A stretch of DNA of 64,000 nt. Origin: Segetibacter aerophilus (GTDB taxonomy: Bacteria; Bacteroidota; Bacteroidia; Chitinophagales; Chitinophagaceae). This document shows, piece by piece, positions 1 to 10,600 of this stretch. The position numbers were made by a program, and so were the translations under genes. Each line of letters opens with the position of its first letter. The stretch's first letter is position 1. The stretch is taken from positions 62,001-126,000 of the forward strand of contig NZ_BJYT01000011.1 in NCBI RefSeq assembly GCF_007991655.1. Direction: 5' to 3'. The notes beneath the pieces were generated by a model, which worked only from the letters and a program-made list of their open reading frames with translations, searched no databases and had not been told where the DNA came from.

Positions 1-659
1 AAATTACAGTAAGTGACTTCGCATAATAAACTATGCGGAAATATATAATTAAATTATTTGAACTAGTATTAAAAGCTTCGCTACAGTCAGTCACACTACT
101 GCTACATTTTGTAAGCCTTCTGGAACCAAATTTTCTAACTCTCGCTACAGTGAATCAATCTTTCTTCGCACCTATAACGCTATTCCGAGTTTTGCAAATA
201 TGATTATTCTTTTTTTATTTCTTTCTAAATTATTTACGGGAACATTAAAGACAGTAATACTTCTTAAATGGATGCATTTAGCTGATAAACAGAGCTGCTT
301 TAAAACTTGCAATAAGGAAAAAAGGAGGAGAATCAGACAATAAAGAAAGTATAAGGAGTTGTTAAAAGAAAAGATGGAGTATTGGGATCAACGAGAAGCA
401 AAACAAATTAGTCACATGTGCACGTTGCCCTAAAAGTGGCTCCATTTGTGATAATAGTACAGCTAGATTAATTATTAGTACTTGAAGAAAAGTGGGCTAA
501 AAAGTTGTAAAGCTTGGAGAAGAGCAGCCAAGAAGACTATTAGGTAAAAAAACGTTTTTAAATAAAATTCCTTTTTGCAGAGTACCTTGAACCGCAGTAA
601 GAACCTTTAAGCAAAGAACAATCAATAGGAAGACTAGCCGTAGTTGGTAAATACAACCT
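1..659. other. Gene-free stretch at the window edge
   Basis: No open frame of useful length and no tRNA-like fold is visible. The stretch is A+T-rich and has many stops in all frames. A small dyad (GCATA, six bases, TATGC) lies near positions 21–36, and the words TCGCTACAGT recur near 79 and 143. It may be decayed coding sequence or a long spacer; nothing supports a specific function. Confidence 0.5.
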
Positions 660-1271
660 TTATTTTATTTCCAACTCAAACAATCTTTCATTTTCTAAAA
701 AGCCTTCTAGTACGTCTCCTACAACGCACTCACCGACTCCAGCAGGGGTACCGGTATAAATAAGATCACCTATGTTAAGAGAAAAGTAATTAGATATATT
801 AGCAACGATCTGATCAAATGTAAAGATCATGTCGGTTGAAACACCTATTTGAACATCTTCGCCATTCTTTTTAAGAGAGAAGCTAACGGGTTTTTTAAGT
901 AGTTCAGGAGTAAGGTCTTTCCATTGTCCTATAATTGCCGAATTATCCCAGGCTTTTGCTTTCTCCCAAGGGAGCCCTTTTTTCTTCAGTTCTCCCTGGA
1001 TGTCGCGGGCAGTAAAATCTATCCCAACACTAATAGCGTTATAATATTTCGATGCCTGTCTTTCATTTACATACTTACCATTTTTACATACCCGTAGTAC
1101 AAGTTCAACTTCATAATGGAGTTCATTGCAAAAATCAGGATAATAAAACGGTGTATGGGACTGTAACAAAGCGCTTTTTGGCTTCATAAAAATAACAGGT
1201 TCTTCCGGCACCTCATTTCCAAGTTCCTTTGCATGCTCTACATAATTTCGTCCAACACAAAAAATTTTCAT
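660..1271 (-). CDS. Fumarylacetoacetate hydrolase (FAH) family protein
   Basis: This 203-residue protein is a single FAH catalytic domain, the fold that hydrolyses or decarboxylates acylpyruvates and related 2-oxo acids in the cytoplasm. Visible motifs are the N-terminal CVGRNY, the metal-binding HYEVE (acidic residues about 54 and 56), GIDFTARD with Asp 85, and the C-terminal GDLIYTGTPAGVG turn. The length matches short stand-alone members such as YcgM or FAHD1 (acylpyruvase or oxaloacetate decarboxylase). The ATG start gives the family's normal N-terminus. It lies upstream of pth on the same strand with a gap of about 110 bases, so co-transcription is possible. Family membership is firm; the substrate is not readable from sequence. 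Confidence 0.88.
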   Translation of the reverse strand: MKIFCVGRNYVEHAKELGNEVPEEPVIFMKPKSALLQSHTPFYYPDFCNELHYEVELVLRVCKNGKYVNERQASKYYNAISVGIDFTARDIQGELKKKGLPWEKAKAWDNSAIIGQWKDLTPELLKKPVSFSLKKNGEDVQIGVSTDMIFTFDQIVANISNYFSLNIGDLIYTGTPAGVGECVVGDVLEGFLENERLFELEIK

Positions 1272-1383
1272 AAGTTATTTTTTATAAAATAGCACAGAGT
1301 AACCGCAAAAGAAAGATTGCAAACAGTAAGGGTTAGTACAGTTATATTTTAATTCGGGTATATAACGCAAGAAAAATAAAATA

Positions 1384-1959
1384 TTATGCAAACTCTAAAT
1401 TATTTATTGCGTTCATCGTTCTTTGTAATCCGGTAAAAACAAAATCTTCTATTGTTTCCACACACTTTTCAATTTTCTTATTTACTATCGGCAACTCACT
1501 GCTTGTCCATTTACCGAGGACAAAATCTATTTGGAAACCTTTTGGATAATCACTTCCAATACCGAAACGGAGCTTTGGATACTTGTCGGTGCCTAGAGTA
1601 GCTTGTATATCTTTGAGGCCATTATGACCAGCATCACTGCCACTGCCTCTCAACCTGATTTTACTCAAGGGTAAAGCCAAATCGTCGACGATGGTGAGAG
1701 TATTCTCCAAACTGATTTTCTCTTTATCAAGATAAAACTTAAACGCCCTGCCACTTAAATTCATGTAAGTAGTAGGTTTGATACATACTAATATTTTTCC
1801 TCTAAACTTTATCTCAGCTACTTCTGCCAAACGTTCCGTTCTAAATAATCCTTTGTGCTTTGAAACAAGTGCTTCTGCAATATTGAAACCTATATTATGT
1901 CTTGTATCTATATATTCACCTCCCACGTTTCCTAGTCCAACAATTAAAAACTTGTTCAT
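1384..1959 (-). CDS. pth: Peptidyl-tRNA hydrolase
   Basis: Pth cleaves the ester bond of peptidyl-tRNA released by stalled ribosomes and so recycles tRNA in the cytoplasm. The protein has the family opening FLIVGLGNVG, the catalytic His 21 in TRHNIGF, the KPTTYMNLSG loop and the GSDAGHNGLKDI segment. The frame is open 19 codons further upstream, but those codons give a Lys/Tyr-rich stretch absent from the family. The ATG at 1959 places the GLGN motif at the usual distance, so I chose it (191 residues, normal length). It follows rplY on the same strand, with a strong terminator between the two. Confidence 0.95.
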   Translation of the reverse strand: MNKFLIVGLGNVGGEYIDTRHNIGFNIAEALVSKHKGLFRTERLAEVAEIKFRGKILVCIKPTTYMNLSGRAFKFYLDKEKISLENTLTIVDDLALPLSKIRLRGSGSDAGHNGLKDIQATLGTDKYPKLRFGIGSDYPKGFQIDFVLGKWTSSELPIVNKKIEKCVETIEDFVFTGLQRTMNAINNLEFA

Positions 1960-2221
1960 CAGACAAAAATACTTTTTTACGATATATCGGTAATCCCATT
2001 TCGGTTTCAAAAACATTTAAACTAATGTTCATTGGATAGATATCAATTTCTAAACTTTAGTTGCCAACAGAAGATTTTTTTCTTAATTAAAGAACGTGCC
2101 GAAGCTCAATTGAAACTTGTTTTCTTAACACAAATAAGAATTCTAAGGAGGTAGTAAAAGGCAGAAATGTTGGTAGGTGTAGTAGAAATCATGAAAAGGC
2201 AAAAAATTCGGCATAAAAAAA

Positions 2222-2240
2222 CCCGGTCTCAATGACCGGG
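2222..2240 (-). terminator. Rho-independent terminator after rplY
   Basis: A perfect 7-bp stem CCCGGTC/GACCGGG with a 5-base loop is followed on the minus strand by a run of seven T. It sits just past the rplY stop and separates that gene from pth. A-rich and T-rich flanks on both sides would let it work in either direction. Confidence 0.88.
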
Positions 2241-2257
2241 CTATTTTTTTAAAAAAG

Positions 2258-2836
2258 CTATTTCTTCTTTTCAGTCGATTCCTCCTGTTTCAACTGGCGG
2301 GTCATAACAACAGAAGCGATAGGTATACGTGGACTATTTAGTATCTCCATGTTTTCAACCTTTACATCTTCTACCCTAATATTGCCGTTCAACTCAAGAT
2401 TTGTAATATCTACTGTGATTGATTCCCTTAAGTCAGAAGGTAAGGCCTTCACCTTTAACGATTTCATTTTAACTACAAGCTTACCACCAGCTTTAACTCC
2501 CACAGAAGTTCCTGTAAGATGTAGTGGTAGTGTCGCAACGACTTTTTTATCACCCACTAATTCTAAAAAGTCTACGTGTAACAATTGGTCTGAAACCTTG
2601 TCAAACTGCAGATCTTTCAAAATACAAACATAATTCTGGCCGTCAATTTTGATTTCTGTTTGTATAAATTCACCAGTGTAAACGATAGGCTTGAAAGCCT
2701 TTACAGGAGCAGCGAAATTAATTTCCTGTGCACCACCGTAAATTACACCAGGCACCAATTCGTGAGAGCGAAGCTGGCGCGTGGCTTTTTTGCCCATTTC
2801 GGTCCTCAGTTGTCCTTCGATTGTAATTGTCTTCAT
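2258..2836 (-). CDS. rplY: 50S ribosomal protein L25 (general stress protein Ctc form)
   Basis: This 192-residue protein is the long two-domain L25 (Ctc) form, which binds 5S rRNA in the large ribosomal subunit. Residues 1–90 form the L25 RNA-binding domain, with the typical opening ITIEGQLRTEMGKKATRQLR, VPGVIYGG and the LLHVDFLEL strand. Residues 95–185 form the TL5/Ctc C-terminal domain (VPLHLTGTSVGVKAGG-like segment, SDLRESITVDITNLELN). A charged Lys/Glu tail closes it. It is encoded 24 bases downstream of prs on the same strand, so the two probably share a transcript, an arrangement common in Bacteroidota. Confidence 0.95.
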   Translation of the reverse strand: MKTITIEGQLRTEMGKKATRQLRSHELVPGVIYGGAQEINFAAPVKAFKPIVYTGEFIQTEIKIDGQNYVCILKDLQFDKVSDQLLHVDFLELVGDKKVVATLPLHLTGTSVGVKAGGKLVVKMKSLKVKALPSDLRESITVDITNLELNGNIRVEDVKVENMEILNSPRIPIASVVMTRQLKQEESTEKKK

Positions 2837-2860
2837 TTTATATGATTGTTTAAAAAATTG

Positions 2861-3826
2861 CTATTGTCTTTCTTCTCTTTTTGCTTTTAACTGCGAATGA
2901 ATAAACAAGCTTGTAATACTTCTGTTTTCATAAGCATTCCTAATGGCAATTGCAAAGAGGTCAGCTACCGATAAACACTTTATTTTGCTACTTTGCCTTT
3001 TTAATGGAATAGTGTCACAAACTACCAACTCATCTAACACGCTGTTTTCAATATTTTCATAAGCTTTTCCACTTAACACAGGGTGCGTACATAATGCCCT
3101 TACGCTTCTTGCGCCTTTTTCCATCAGTAAACCAGCAGCTTTGGCGAGTGTTCCACCTGTGTCGCAAATGTCGTCTATCAGAACTATGCTCCTGTCTTTC
3201 ACATCACCTATTACCACCATGCTTGCAATCTCATTTGCTCTTTTCCGATGCTTATCACAAATGACCATATCAGTATTAAAATAACTGGCAATTTCACGCA
3301 CACGATTGGTACTTCCCACGTCAGGGGCGGCAAAAGTAAGGTTTTTCAGTTTAAGTTTTTCTATATACGGTATGAAAATGGCAGAACTGTCGAGGTGATC
3401 GACTGGGATATCAAAGTAGCCTTGGATTTGAGGAGCGTGCAAATCCATAGTGATAATGCGGTTTGCACCGGCGGCCACCAATAAATTTGCTATAAGTTTC
3501 GAACCGATTGCCACACGAGGTTTGTCCTTCCGGTCTTGCCTTGCGTAACCGTAATAAGGCATTACTACCACTATTTTGTAAGCACTTGCCCGCCGCGCTG
3601 CATCAATCATCAGCAACAGTTCCATAAGATTATCCGACGGAGCATTAGTACTTTGTATAAGAAAAACATAGTCGCCACGTATGCTTTCCATATAAACTGT
3701 TTGAATCTCGCCGTCGCTAAACTTCTGGATATTTATTTTACCGAGTGCAGTGCCAAAGCGTTCGGCAATCTTATTAGAAACACTTTGAGTACCTGTACCA
3801 GAAAAAATTTTAATAGAAGGATTCAT
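2861..3826 (-). CDS. prs: Ribose-phosphate pyrophosphokinase
   Basis: Prs makes phosphoribosyl pyrophosphate from ribose 5-phosphate and ATP, feeding purine, pyrimidine, histidine, tryptophan and NAD synthesis. The 321 residues match the class I length. Motifs seen include KIFSGTGTQ at the N-terminus, the PYYGYARQDRK ATP loop, TMDLHAPQIQGYF with its flexible-loop His, and the PRPP-binding VLIDDICDTGGT. The ATG at 3826 gives the usual N-terminus. It is probably the first gene of a prs–rplY operon and is divergent from radC, whose start is about 70 bases away. Confidence 0.97.
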   Translation of the reverse strand: MNPSIKIFSGTGTQSVSNKIAERFGTALGKINIQKFSDGEIQTVYMESIRGDYVFLIQSTNAPSDNLMELLLMIDAARRASAYKIVVVMPYYGYARQDRKDKPRVAIGSKLIANLLVAAGANRIITMDLHAPQIQGYFDIPVDHLDSSAIFIPYIEKLKLKNLTFAAPDVGSTNRVREIASYFNTDMVICDKHRKRANEIASMVVIGDVKDRSIVLIDDICDTGGTLAKAAGLLMEKGARSVRALCTHPVLSGKAYENIENSVLDELVVCDTIPLKRQSSKIKCLSVADLFAIAIRNAYENRSITSLFIHSQLKAKREERQ

Positions 3827-3898
3827 ACCTGCAATAATGTGGGGCGAAGATAGAGATTAGCGCAAGAAAGTTTTAATTTCAGAAATTATAAATTCAGC

Positions 3899-4588
3899 AT
3901 GCTACAAACAGGTATAAAAAATTGGGCGATCGATGACAGGCCAAGAGAAAAACTTGCTTTGAAAGGAGCAGAAAGTTTAAGTAATTCTGAACTGCTGGCA
4001 ATACTTATTAATAATGGCACAACTGATAAAAGTGCCGTGGACCTTTCAAAGGAACTATTGTCTTCGGTAGAAAACAACCTTCAGAGGCTGGCTAAGTTGT
4101 CAGTTAAAGAGATGGTAAATTTAAAAATAAAAGGTCTTGGACCTGTAAAAGCGGTAACAATTGCTGCAGCCTTAGAGTTGGGAGTACGGAGAAATATGGC
4201 TGACAATAAAAAGGAAATTGTTCTCTCCAGTAAGGATATTGCTAAGTTTTTGCAAGCACAGTTGCAATATAAAATGCACGAAGTTTTTGCCGTCGTTTTT
4301 CTAAACCGCGCAAATAAAATTAATCATTACGAAATTATCAGCGAGGGTGGCATAACAGGTACGGTAGCAGACCCAAGAATCATTTTAAAGAAAGCTTTGG
4401 AACATGAAGCTGTTAGTATAGTGTTATGTCATAACCATCCGAGCGGAAATTTGAAACCAAGTCGGCAGGACCAGGAGCTTACTACAAAAATTAAAGAAGC
4501 AGCTGGCTACTTTGACATAAAAGTGATGGATCATATTATTGTAAGCGAAGAAGGGTATTATAGTTTTGCCGATGACGGGATGCTGTAA
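3899..4588 (+). CDS. radC: RadC/JAB-domain DNA repair-associated protein
   Basis: The protein has an N-terminal helix-hairpin-helix-like region (about residues 1–90, including IKGLGPVKAV) followed by a JAB/MPN domain. The JAMM metal motif is complete: an upstream Glu in the strand around residue 129, HNHPSG (His 178, His 180) and Asp 191 in SRQDQ. Its 229 residues are normal for the chromosomal family. The radC name is historical: the original E. coli repair phenotype was later reassigned, and the biochemical role is unsettled. It is a lone plus-strand gene between prs and the GH16 gene and is divergent from prs. Confidence 0.93.
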   Translation: MLQTGIKNWAIDDRPREKLALKGAESLSNSELLAILINNGTTDKSAVDLSKELLSSVENNLQRLAKLSVKEMVNLKIKGLGPVKAVTIAAALELGVRRNMADNKKEIVLSSKDIAKFLQAQLQYKMHEVFAVVFLNRANKINHYEIISEGGITGTVADPRIILKKALEHEAVSIVLCHNHPSGNLKPSRQDQELTTKIKEAAGYFDIKVMDHIIVSEEGYYSFADDGML

Positions 4589-4644
4589 ACTATGTGCGAT
4601 AAAATACACGTTCTGCTACAATAGCAATCTAAACTCCTCATGCC

Positions 4645-5538
4645 CTATTCGCTTCTTGTTACACTTACCCAATCAACCAATATTTTAATCTTCCCCTGCT
4701 TAATCAAGTCCACTGTTTCATTTGGCAGCCCGGGATATGGCGATTGAATTTTATTTACTCCTGCAGGATAACTTCCGCCAACAGCGAAATTTAAAATCAT
4801 ATGTTTTGGATTGTCAAAAGCCCATTTTCCATATTTCTCAATCATTGCTTTAGTAACGGTATAGAAAGCTCTTCCATCAATTTTAAAAACAAGACTTTCC
4901 GGAGTCCAATCTACAGAGTACACATGCCAATTAGTAACGGAGTTCGCCTTCATAGAAGAATCTCTTTTGACAAAAGGCGTATTGCCTGAATAGCCAGGTC
5001 CGTGTATAGCTGCGTTTACCCACTCGCGTTCTCCAATAAATTCCATAATATCTATCTCACCTGTTTGCGGCCATCGCTCATTGCCAAGTAGCCACCACGC
5101 CGGCCAAAGCCCTTTACCTTCAGACATCTTTATTCTTGCTGAAGCAGTACCATAAGTGAAGTCAAACTTTCCTTTAGTATGAAGTCGGCCTGATATGAAA
5201 TCGAATTTCTTTCCGTCCCTGGTAACAAAGCCAGGAGTATAACGAGGATGAATAACCAAGGCCCCATTCTTCGCACCTTCTGCGTCTTTGCCTTTAACAA
5301 AGTAAACGGTAGCAGAGGAGTCAACGTAAGCCTGTTGTTCGTTGTTAAAAACCTGGCCGGTTAATAAAACGTTCCACTTGCTGCGATCTAATGAAGACCC
5401 GGAAAAGTCGTCGAAAAAAATACTCTTTGAAGAACTGGGAGAACTAGTGCTACTCTTAGGACCAGTGCAAAATGTAAAAGCAGGAATAAAAACAAAAGCA
5501 ATAAACTTAGACCAATCAAACGGTTTCAAATAATTCAT
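4645..5538 (-). CDS. Glycoside hydrolase family 16 lipoprotein, laminarinase-like
   Basis: A hydrophobic N-terminus ends in a lipobox-like TFC (Cys 24), followed by a Ser-rich linker, as in surface-exposed Bacteroidota lipoproteins. The rest is a GH16 beta-jelly-roll. The retaining catalytic motif EIDIME is complete, with nucleophile Glu 161, Asp 163 and acid/base Glu 166; the substrate-cleft segment GLWPAWWLLG precedes it. Family members cleave beta-1,3/1,4-glucans, agars, porphyrans or carrageenans. The GxLWPAWWLL and EFIGE context resembles beta-1,3-glucanases, but substrate is inference. It lies downstream of susC–susD on the same strand, across a 443-base gap holding a terminator, so it probably has its own promoter while belonging to the same utilisation locus. 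Confidence 0.9.
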   Translation of the reverse strand: MNYLKPFDWSKFIAFVFIPAFTFCTGPKSSTSSPSSSKSIFFDDFSGSSLDRSKWNVLLTGQVFNNEQQAYVDSSATVYFVKGKDAEGAKNGALVIHPRYTPGFVTRDGKKFDFISGRLHTKGKFDFTYGTASARIKMSEGKGLWPAWWLLGNERWPQTGEIDIMEFIGEREWVNAAIHGPGYSGNTPFVKRDSSMKANSVTNWHVYSVDWTPESLVFKIDGRAFYTVTKAMIEKYGKWAFDNPKHMILNFAVGGSYPAGVNKIQSPYPGLPNETVDLIKQGKIKILVDWVSVTRSE

Positions 5539-5981
5539 TGACTTACGGTTTCAAATTGTGTTAGTTCGAGGAGTAAATATGGCGAAATTATTTAAAACAA
5601 ATTTTACGCTTGTTTTATTACACTTAGTTTGAAGGATTTTATAAGATAAATGGTCCTTAGCATAAACAAAAAAAGCCGGCACTTGAAAGTGTCAGCCTTT
5701 GTGATTAGAATATTGGATTTTAAAAATACCTGGCGATCAGGTTACATTATTAAAACGAGGTCTTAAACTTCTTATTACTTACAAATTGTGGTTAGAACAA
5801 TTGGGGCACTATCTTAACTAATTGGGGTAGCTCAAAATAAGAATTGTTTCAAGTTGGGAAAAGCGGTTTAGATTACTTGATTTTTTCTTCAATTCGCCCT
5901 ACTGTCTTAGACACGAGCTCCCCGTAAAAAAATAGGGCATCTAACGAACGTGTGTTAGTTGCCCCACCAGAAAGACATAAC
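5539..5981. other. Spacer between susD and the GH16 gene
   Basis: No gene is visible. It contains the terminator-like hairpin at 5672–5700. The part next to 5538 should hold the GH16 promoter; I could not place a clear TAnnTTTG box with a matching upstream element. No repeat copy was found here. Confidence 0.5.
5672..5700 (-). terminator. Imperfect terminator hairpin downstream of susD
   Basis: The arms AAAGCCGGCACTT and AGTGTCAGCCTTT pair with a few mismatches, and on the minus strand the stem is followed by a run of seven T. It would end transcripts coming from susC–susD before the GH16 gene, although it lies nearly 290 bases past the susD stop. Confidence 0.65.
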
Positions 5982-7676
5982 TTAGTAACTGGGGTTTTGA
6001 GTTAAGTATCCAGGTAAGTTGGATGCCCCATCGATAGCAGTTTGAGGTATCGGAAAAATTCTTTTTTGTTTATCGGTATTTGACTTTTCGGTCCAGGAAC
6101 CTTCATACTTACCAAAACGTATCATATCGGTTCTGCGTAAACACTCCCAATAAAATTCGAAACCTCTCTCGCGAAACAAAAGATCAAGCGAGATGGATGG
6201 AAGTGGCTTGGCAGGTGTAGTAGCAGTTCTGGAAGCTCTCACAATATTTACATCAGTTAAAGCTGCTGTTGCATCAGGCGCCGATTTTCTTAGTTTCGCC
6301 TCAGCACGCATCAAGTAAATATCAGCTAAACGAAGGATAACGATATCATGTTCGCCAAAGTTTCTTCCACTTACAGAGGTCTTGCTAAACTCATACTTCT
6401 CAACCCTATAACCAGTAAAATAGTTACTTCCAGCAGGCGAGAAATCAATCGCTTCTGTGAAGTCGACAGGCAAAGTTGGCTTATTTCGAGAGTCATGAAA
6501 AAGTTTTCCGACTAACATCTTTCCGCTCGCGCACTTTAAAAACACTCCATTTTTTCTAATCAGACCATATTGTTGTCCTCTCAAAATGCCGCGATTAATA
6601 TTGAAACTAGCAGCGTCTACACAAGAGTCTCCGGGATTGGAATAGATTGATAAATTTTGTTTGTAAAAACGAGGATCAGCAACAGCCGGGTCCAGTGGAA
6701 GGTTTGCATTTACCCAGGTGCGATAAAAGTCCGGGGTAATAGCGGGGCCATCGGTTCCGTTAGCAAGAGGGTAAGTAGGTAAAGGATATTGATCACCAGA
6801 CAAAGAAAAATAAGCCATCCTGTTGTGCCCGTTCAAATCGTTTCTCTGATCAACTGCAAAAATCAATTCCTTGTTTGTATGGTTGTTATCATTAAAAAGA
6901 GAAAAGTATTCAGTCGCTAAAGCGTATTGACCCGAGCTAATTATTTTGTCACAATACTCAACCACCTTATCCATGTCCTCGTTTTTAAAAGTGAAAGAGG
7001 CCGCATAAGGGTCGCGGTAAACAGCAGCGTTCAGGTACAATCTTGCTAACAAACCCCACACTGCTGGTTTGCTAAGTCTACCCGGACCAGTGCCGTTATC
7101 AAGCACCGGCTCTACTGCCAGTAATTCTGATTTAAGATATTCTAAAGCTGCCTCACCTCTCAAAATCTTTGAAGACTCAGATAAGTCGTCTTTAACGAAA
7201 ACGAGCCCAAAAAGATCAAGAGTAAGCATAGAGTAATATGCCCGCATACCTCTCGCTTCAGCGAGGAACAACTTGGCGTTCGCATCGGAATTTGTAGGCA
7301 AAGTATTTATCGCAGTAACCGCCCTGGATATTCCCTGCGTAATATTATTCCAGGTATTTCTAACATTGGGATCTGTACTGGTGGTCTCGTGTTTATGGAG
7401 GGCCACGTAGATTCCATTATCACCCCAATCTGTACCACCCCTATAAGGAAGAATGGCTTCGTCAGTAGAGATTTCCTGCATTGCAAAATAATTGGTATGC
7501 AGGAAAATATCCGGGAGTCTTGCATACACCGGCGCTATTATTCCCTCAGCAATTTGTTTATCTGTAAGACCAGTTACAGAAGATTCATCAAGTACCTGTT
7601 CATTCAATTTTGTACAACCGGCTATTATTAAAACACACATTAAAGCAAGTGGAACAAATATTATTTTCCTTGTCAT
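5982..7676 (-). CDS. RagB/SusD family nutrient-uptake lipoprotein
   Basis: SusD-like proteins are outer-membrane lipoproteins that form a lid on a SusC transporter and capture glycans or peptides. The 564-residue protein opens with a lipoprotein signal ending in IIAGC. It contains the TPR-like helical core (ARGMRAYYSMLTLDLFGLVFV, LARLYLNAAVY) and the characteristic C-terminal LRLADIYLMRAEAKLR and FRERGFEFYWECLRRTDMIRFGKYEG segments. It starts 11 bases after the susC stop, so the two are certainly co-transcribed. The neighbouring GH16 gene suggests a polysaccharide ligand. SusD binding surfaces are too variable to read a ligand from sequence. Confidence 0.95.
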   Translation of the reverse strand: MTRKIIFVPLALMCVLIIAGCTKLNEQVLDESSVTGLTDKQIAEGIIAPVYARLPDIFLHTNYFAMQEISTDEAILPYRGGTDWGDNGIYVALHKHETTSTDPNVRNTWNNITQGISRAVTAINTLPTNSDANAKLFLAEARGMRAYYSMLTLDLFGLVFVKDDLSESSKILRGEAALEYLKSELLAVEPVLDNGTGPGRLSKPAVWGLLARLYLNAAVYRDPYAASFTFKNEDMDKVVEYCDKIISSGQYALATEYFSLFNDNNHTNKELIFAVDQRNDLNGHNRMAYFSLSGDQYPLPTYPLANGTDGPAITPDFYRTWVNANLPLDPAVADPRFYKQNLSIYSNPGDSCVDAASFNINRGILRGQQYGLIRKNGVFLKCASGKMLVGKLFHDSRNKPTLPVDFTEAIDFSPAGSNYFTGYRVEKYEFSKTSVSGRNFGEHDIVILRLADIYLMRAEAKLRKSAPDATAALTDVNIVRASRTATTPAKPLPSISLDLLFRERGFEFYWECLRRTDMIRFGKYEGSWTEKSNTDKQKRIFPIPQTAIDGASNLPGYLTQNPSY

Positions 7677-7687
7677 CTTCTACTATT

Positions 7688-10600
7688 TTAAAATGAAAAA
7701 TTTAAACCAAAAATGATAGACTTTGCTTTGGGATAACTTTGATAGTCTATACCGTACGACGAGATACCATTGATAGTTCTGTCAGTATTTACTTCAGGGT
7801 CGAAACCATTGTAATTTGTAATTACAAAAAGATTTTGACCTGTTACAGACAACCGAATTGCAGAAATCCACTTTTTAATTCCCAAATCATTTGTATTGAA
7901 ATTGTATCCTAACGAAAGATTATTTAAACGCAGGTACGCGCCGTCCTTTAAAAACCTTGTGCTCACGGGAGCTGAATTACTAGTTGACTCAGTTGCATTT
8001 GCAATAGCCTCACGCGTAGTATTGACATTTTTAGCAAGCTTATTCTTATAGAAATAACTGTTTGCAGTATTGTCATATATTTTGTTGCCCGATACTCCGT
8101 TGAAGTTTACAACAACGTCAAAACCTTTGTAAGCGGCCCCGCCATTGAAGCTATAAATAATGTTGGGTAAAGCTGTACCAGCGGCAATTCTATCTTTATC
8201 TGATATAATACCATCTTTGTCAGTATCGCGATATGTACTTAATCCATTAGCATCAAAGCCGGTAAATTCTTTTAAGAAGAATGTACCAATTGGTTCGCCG
8301 TTTAAGTACCCGTTAATTGTTGCAGAAGTTAGTCCTGAACCAGAGGCAGAACCTGATGGTATCACTGAATAAGGCGAGTTGTTCACCTTGTTATGCATGT
8401 AGGTTAGGTTACCGCCTATATTGTAAGAAATGCCTGCATTAGACTTATGCCTGTATTCGATATCGAACTCGACACCTTTATTGTTGATAGTCATGTCTTG
8501 AACATTTGTCCAGAAAGTATTGGCTGGTTGTATAGGGTCTGCTGGAATTACTTCAAGCAAAATATTGTTAGACACTTTGTTGAAGAAATCAACTGATCCG
8601 GACAATGCACCTTTCCATAAACCAAAGTCTAAGCCTACGTCTGTTTGGGTAGAAACCTCCCATTGAATATCAGGATTAGCAAGCCTTGAAAAAGTGGTAC
8701 CGGCAGGATATAAGCCAGACGCGTACAACGGATAGCTTGTAGAAGCAGAGACCTGTGAAGTATACAATGCCTGGGTAATTTTTGAAGGTATTTCCTGGTT
8801 ACCTGTTCTGCCCCAACCGCCTCTTAGTTTTAGGTTGTTAAATACAGAACCGCTCATGAACTCTTCATCTGAAATCTTCCATCCAAGAGAGAATGAAGGG
8901 AATAAACCATACTTATTATTTGAACCGAATTTAGAAGATCCGTCAGCTCTAAAATTTGCAGTAAGCAAATACTTATTGTCTAGCTGGTAAGTAACCCTGC
9001 CAAAAAATGATTGAAGCTCGTTGATGAAAGCATAACCTCCGGGCCTGTTGTTGGCCAAAGTCAATTCTTGCCCCAAGCCGGGATTGTAAATGGGTTCAAC
9101 AGGGGAAATGGGAAAGCGATTAATACTGTTGTTTCTTCCCTGCACAAAAATCTTTTGATAAGAATGACCGGCCAAAGCTGACACGCTATGACGTGGGGTA
9201 GCAAAAGAATAAGTGAGGTAATTCTCAATCAGCGTATTTCTGTTGTAGTTATAAAATGTTTCTAACCGGCCATCACGAAGAGGCTGAGCAAAAGGCAAAG
9301 CTTCAACATCATGGTTTGAATTAGAATTATCTACGCCAAAGTTGAGCTTATAAACAAGGCCTTTTATTAGTTTGAGAGAAGGAGAAATATTACCAATTAC
9401 GCGATTGATGGTCGTAATATCTTTATCAAGAGTTAGGTAGACCAAAGGATTGCTAATATTCTGGTAGCCTATTGGTTTACCGTTCGCGTCATAGGCAGGA
9501 TAAGTCGGGTTGTTGCTGATCGCATCTCCTATTAAACCTCCAATCGGTGGACGTTGATTTTTAGTGTTCGCCACGTTTAGGTTCGCTTCAATGATCAGCC
9601 TGTCATCCCAGAACCTTTGTGTTGCGTTAAACCTTCCAGAGTAGCGGTCAAGGCTATTCTCTTTAAGAATACCTTCTTGTTTTTGCAAGCCGAAAGAAGC
9701 ATAATAGGTCAATCTTTCTGCCCCACCACTCATTGTTAAGTTATGGTTTTGAGTAAACGCTGTTCTTGTAATTTCTTTTTGCCAGTCGGTTGACCCTTTT
9801 TGGTCATCAATTGCGCCACCCAGTTTTGGAACCTCCGCTCGAAATTCTTCTGCCGTTAAAACAGGTAGCGCCCTTGCAATTTTAGAGTACCCAATACTGG
9901 TTGAGTAAGCAAGGGTTGAGACGCCTGCTTTTCCTCTCTTAGTAGTTATGATGATTACACCATTAGCACCACGTGAGCCGTAGATTGCAGTTGCAGATGC
10001 ATCTTTCAACACGTCGAACGATTCAATGTCTTGTGGGTTGATAAAATTCAGAGGATCGCCACCACCTGTACTCGAATTATCAAGCGGCAGTCCATCTACT
10101 ACAAAAAGCGGTGTACTACCGGTCCTTACTCCACCCGGACCCCGGATTGTAATGCCCTGCATGCTTCCCGGCTCTCCGCTTGCAGAAGTAACATTTACAC
10201 CCGAAACTTTACCTTGTAAAAGCTGCTGAGGGGAGTTGATGATACCACGGTTGAAGGCCTCGCTCTTTACAGACTTAACCGCACCGGTTACATCTCTTTT
10301 ATTTTGGGTACCATATCCAACCACTACCACCTGGTTCAACTCGGCTGAATTTGGAAGCATGGAAACTTCGATATTATTACCGGTTACAGGGAGCTCCTGG
10401 GTAACATAACCAACGTAACTAATAACCAGTACGCTGATATTGTCAGGTGCCACTATTGTAAAAGCACCTCTTGTATCTGAAGCAGTACTTTGAGAGCCGC
10501 CTTTTACATTTATGGTAGCTCCTGCGAGGGGTTTGCCTGTGCTTGCATCTTTTACAGTTCCGCTAACAGTTTGTGGAGGGTTTTCAAATATTTCGAATTC

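Noticed and set aside
1-659. Possible tRNA, RNA gene or mobile-element remnant at the window start
   Set aside because: No cloverleaf, conserved RNA motif, terminal repeat or transposase fragment could be made out.
7307-7631. Frames on both strands inside the susD 5' half
   Set aside because: They are alternative readings of a clearly coding region.
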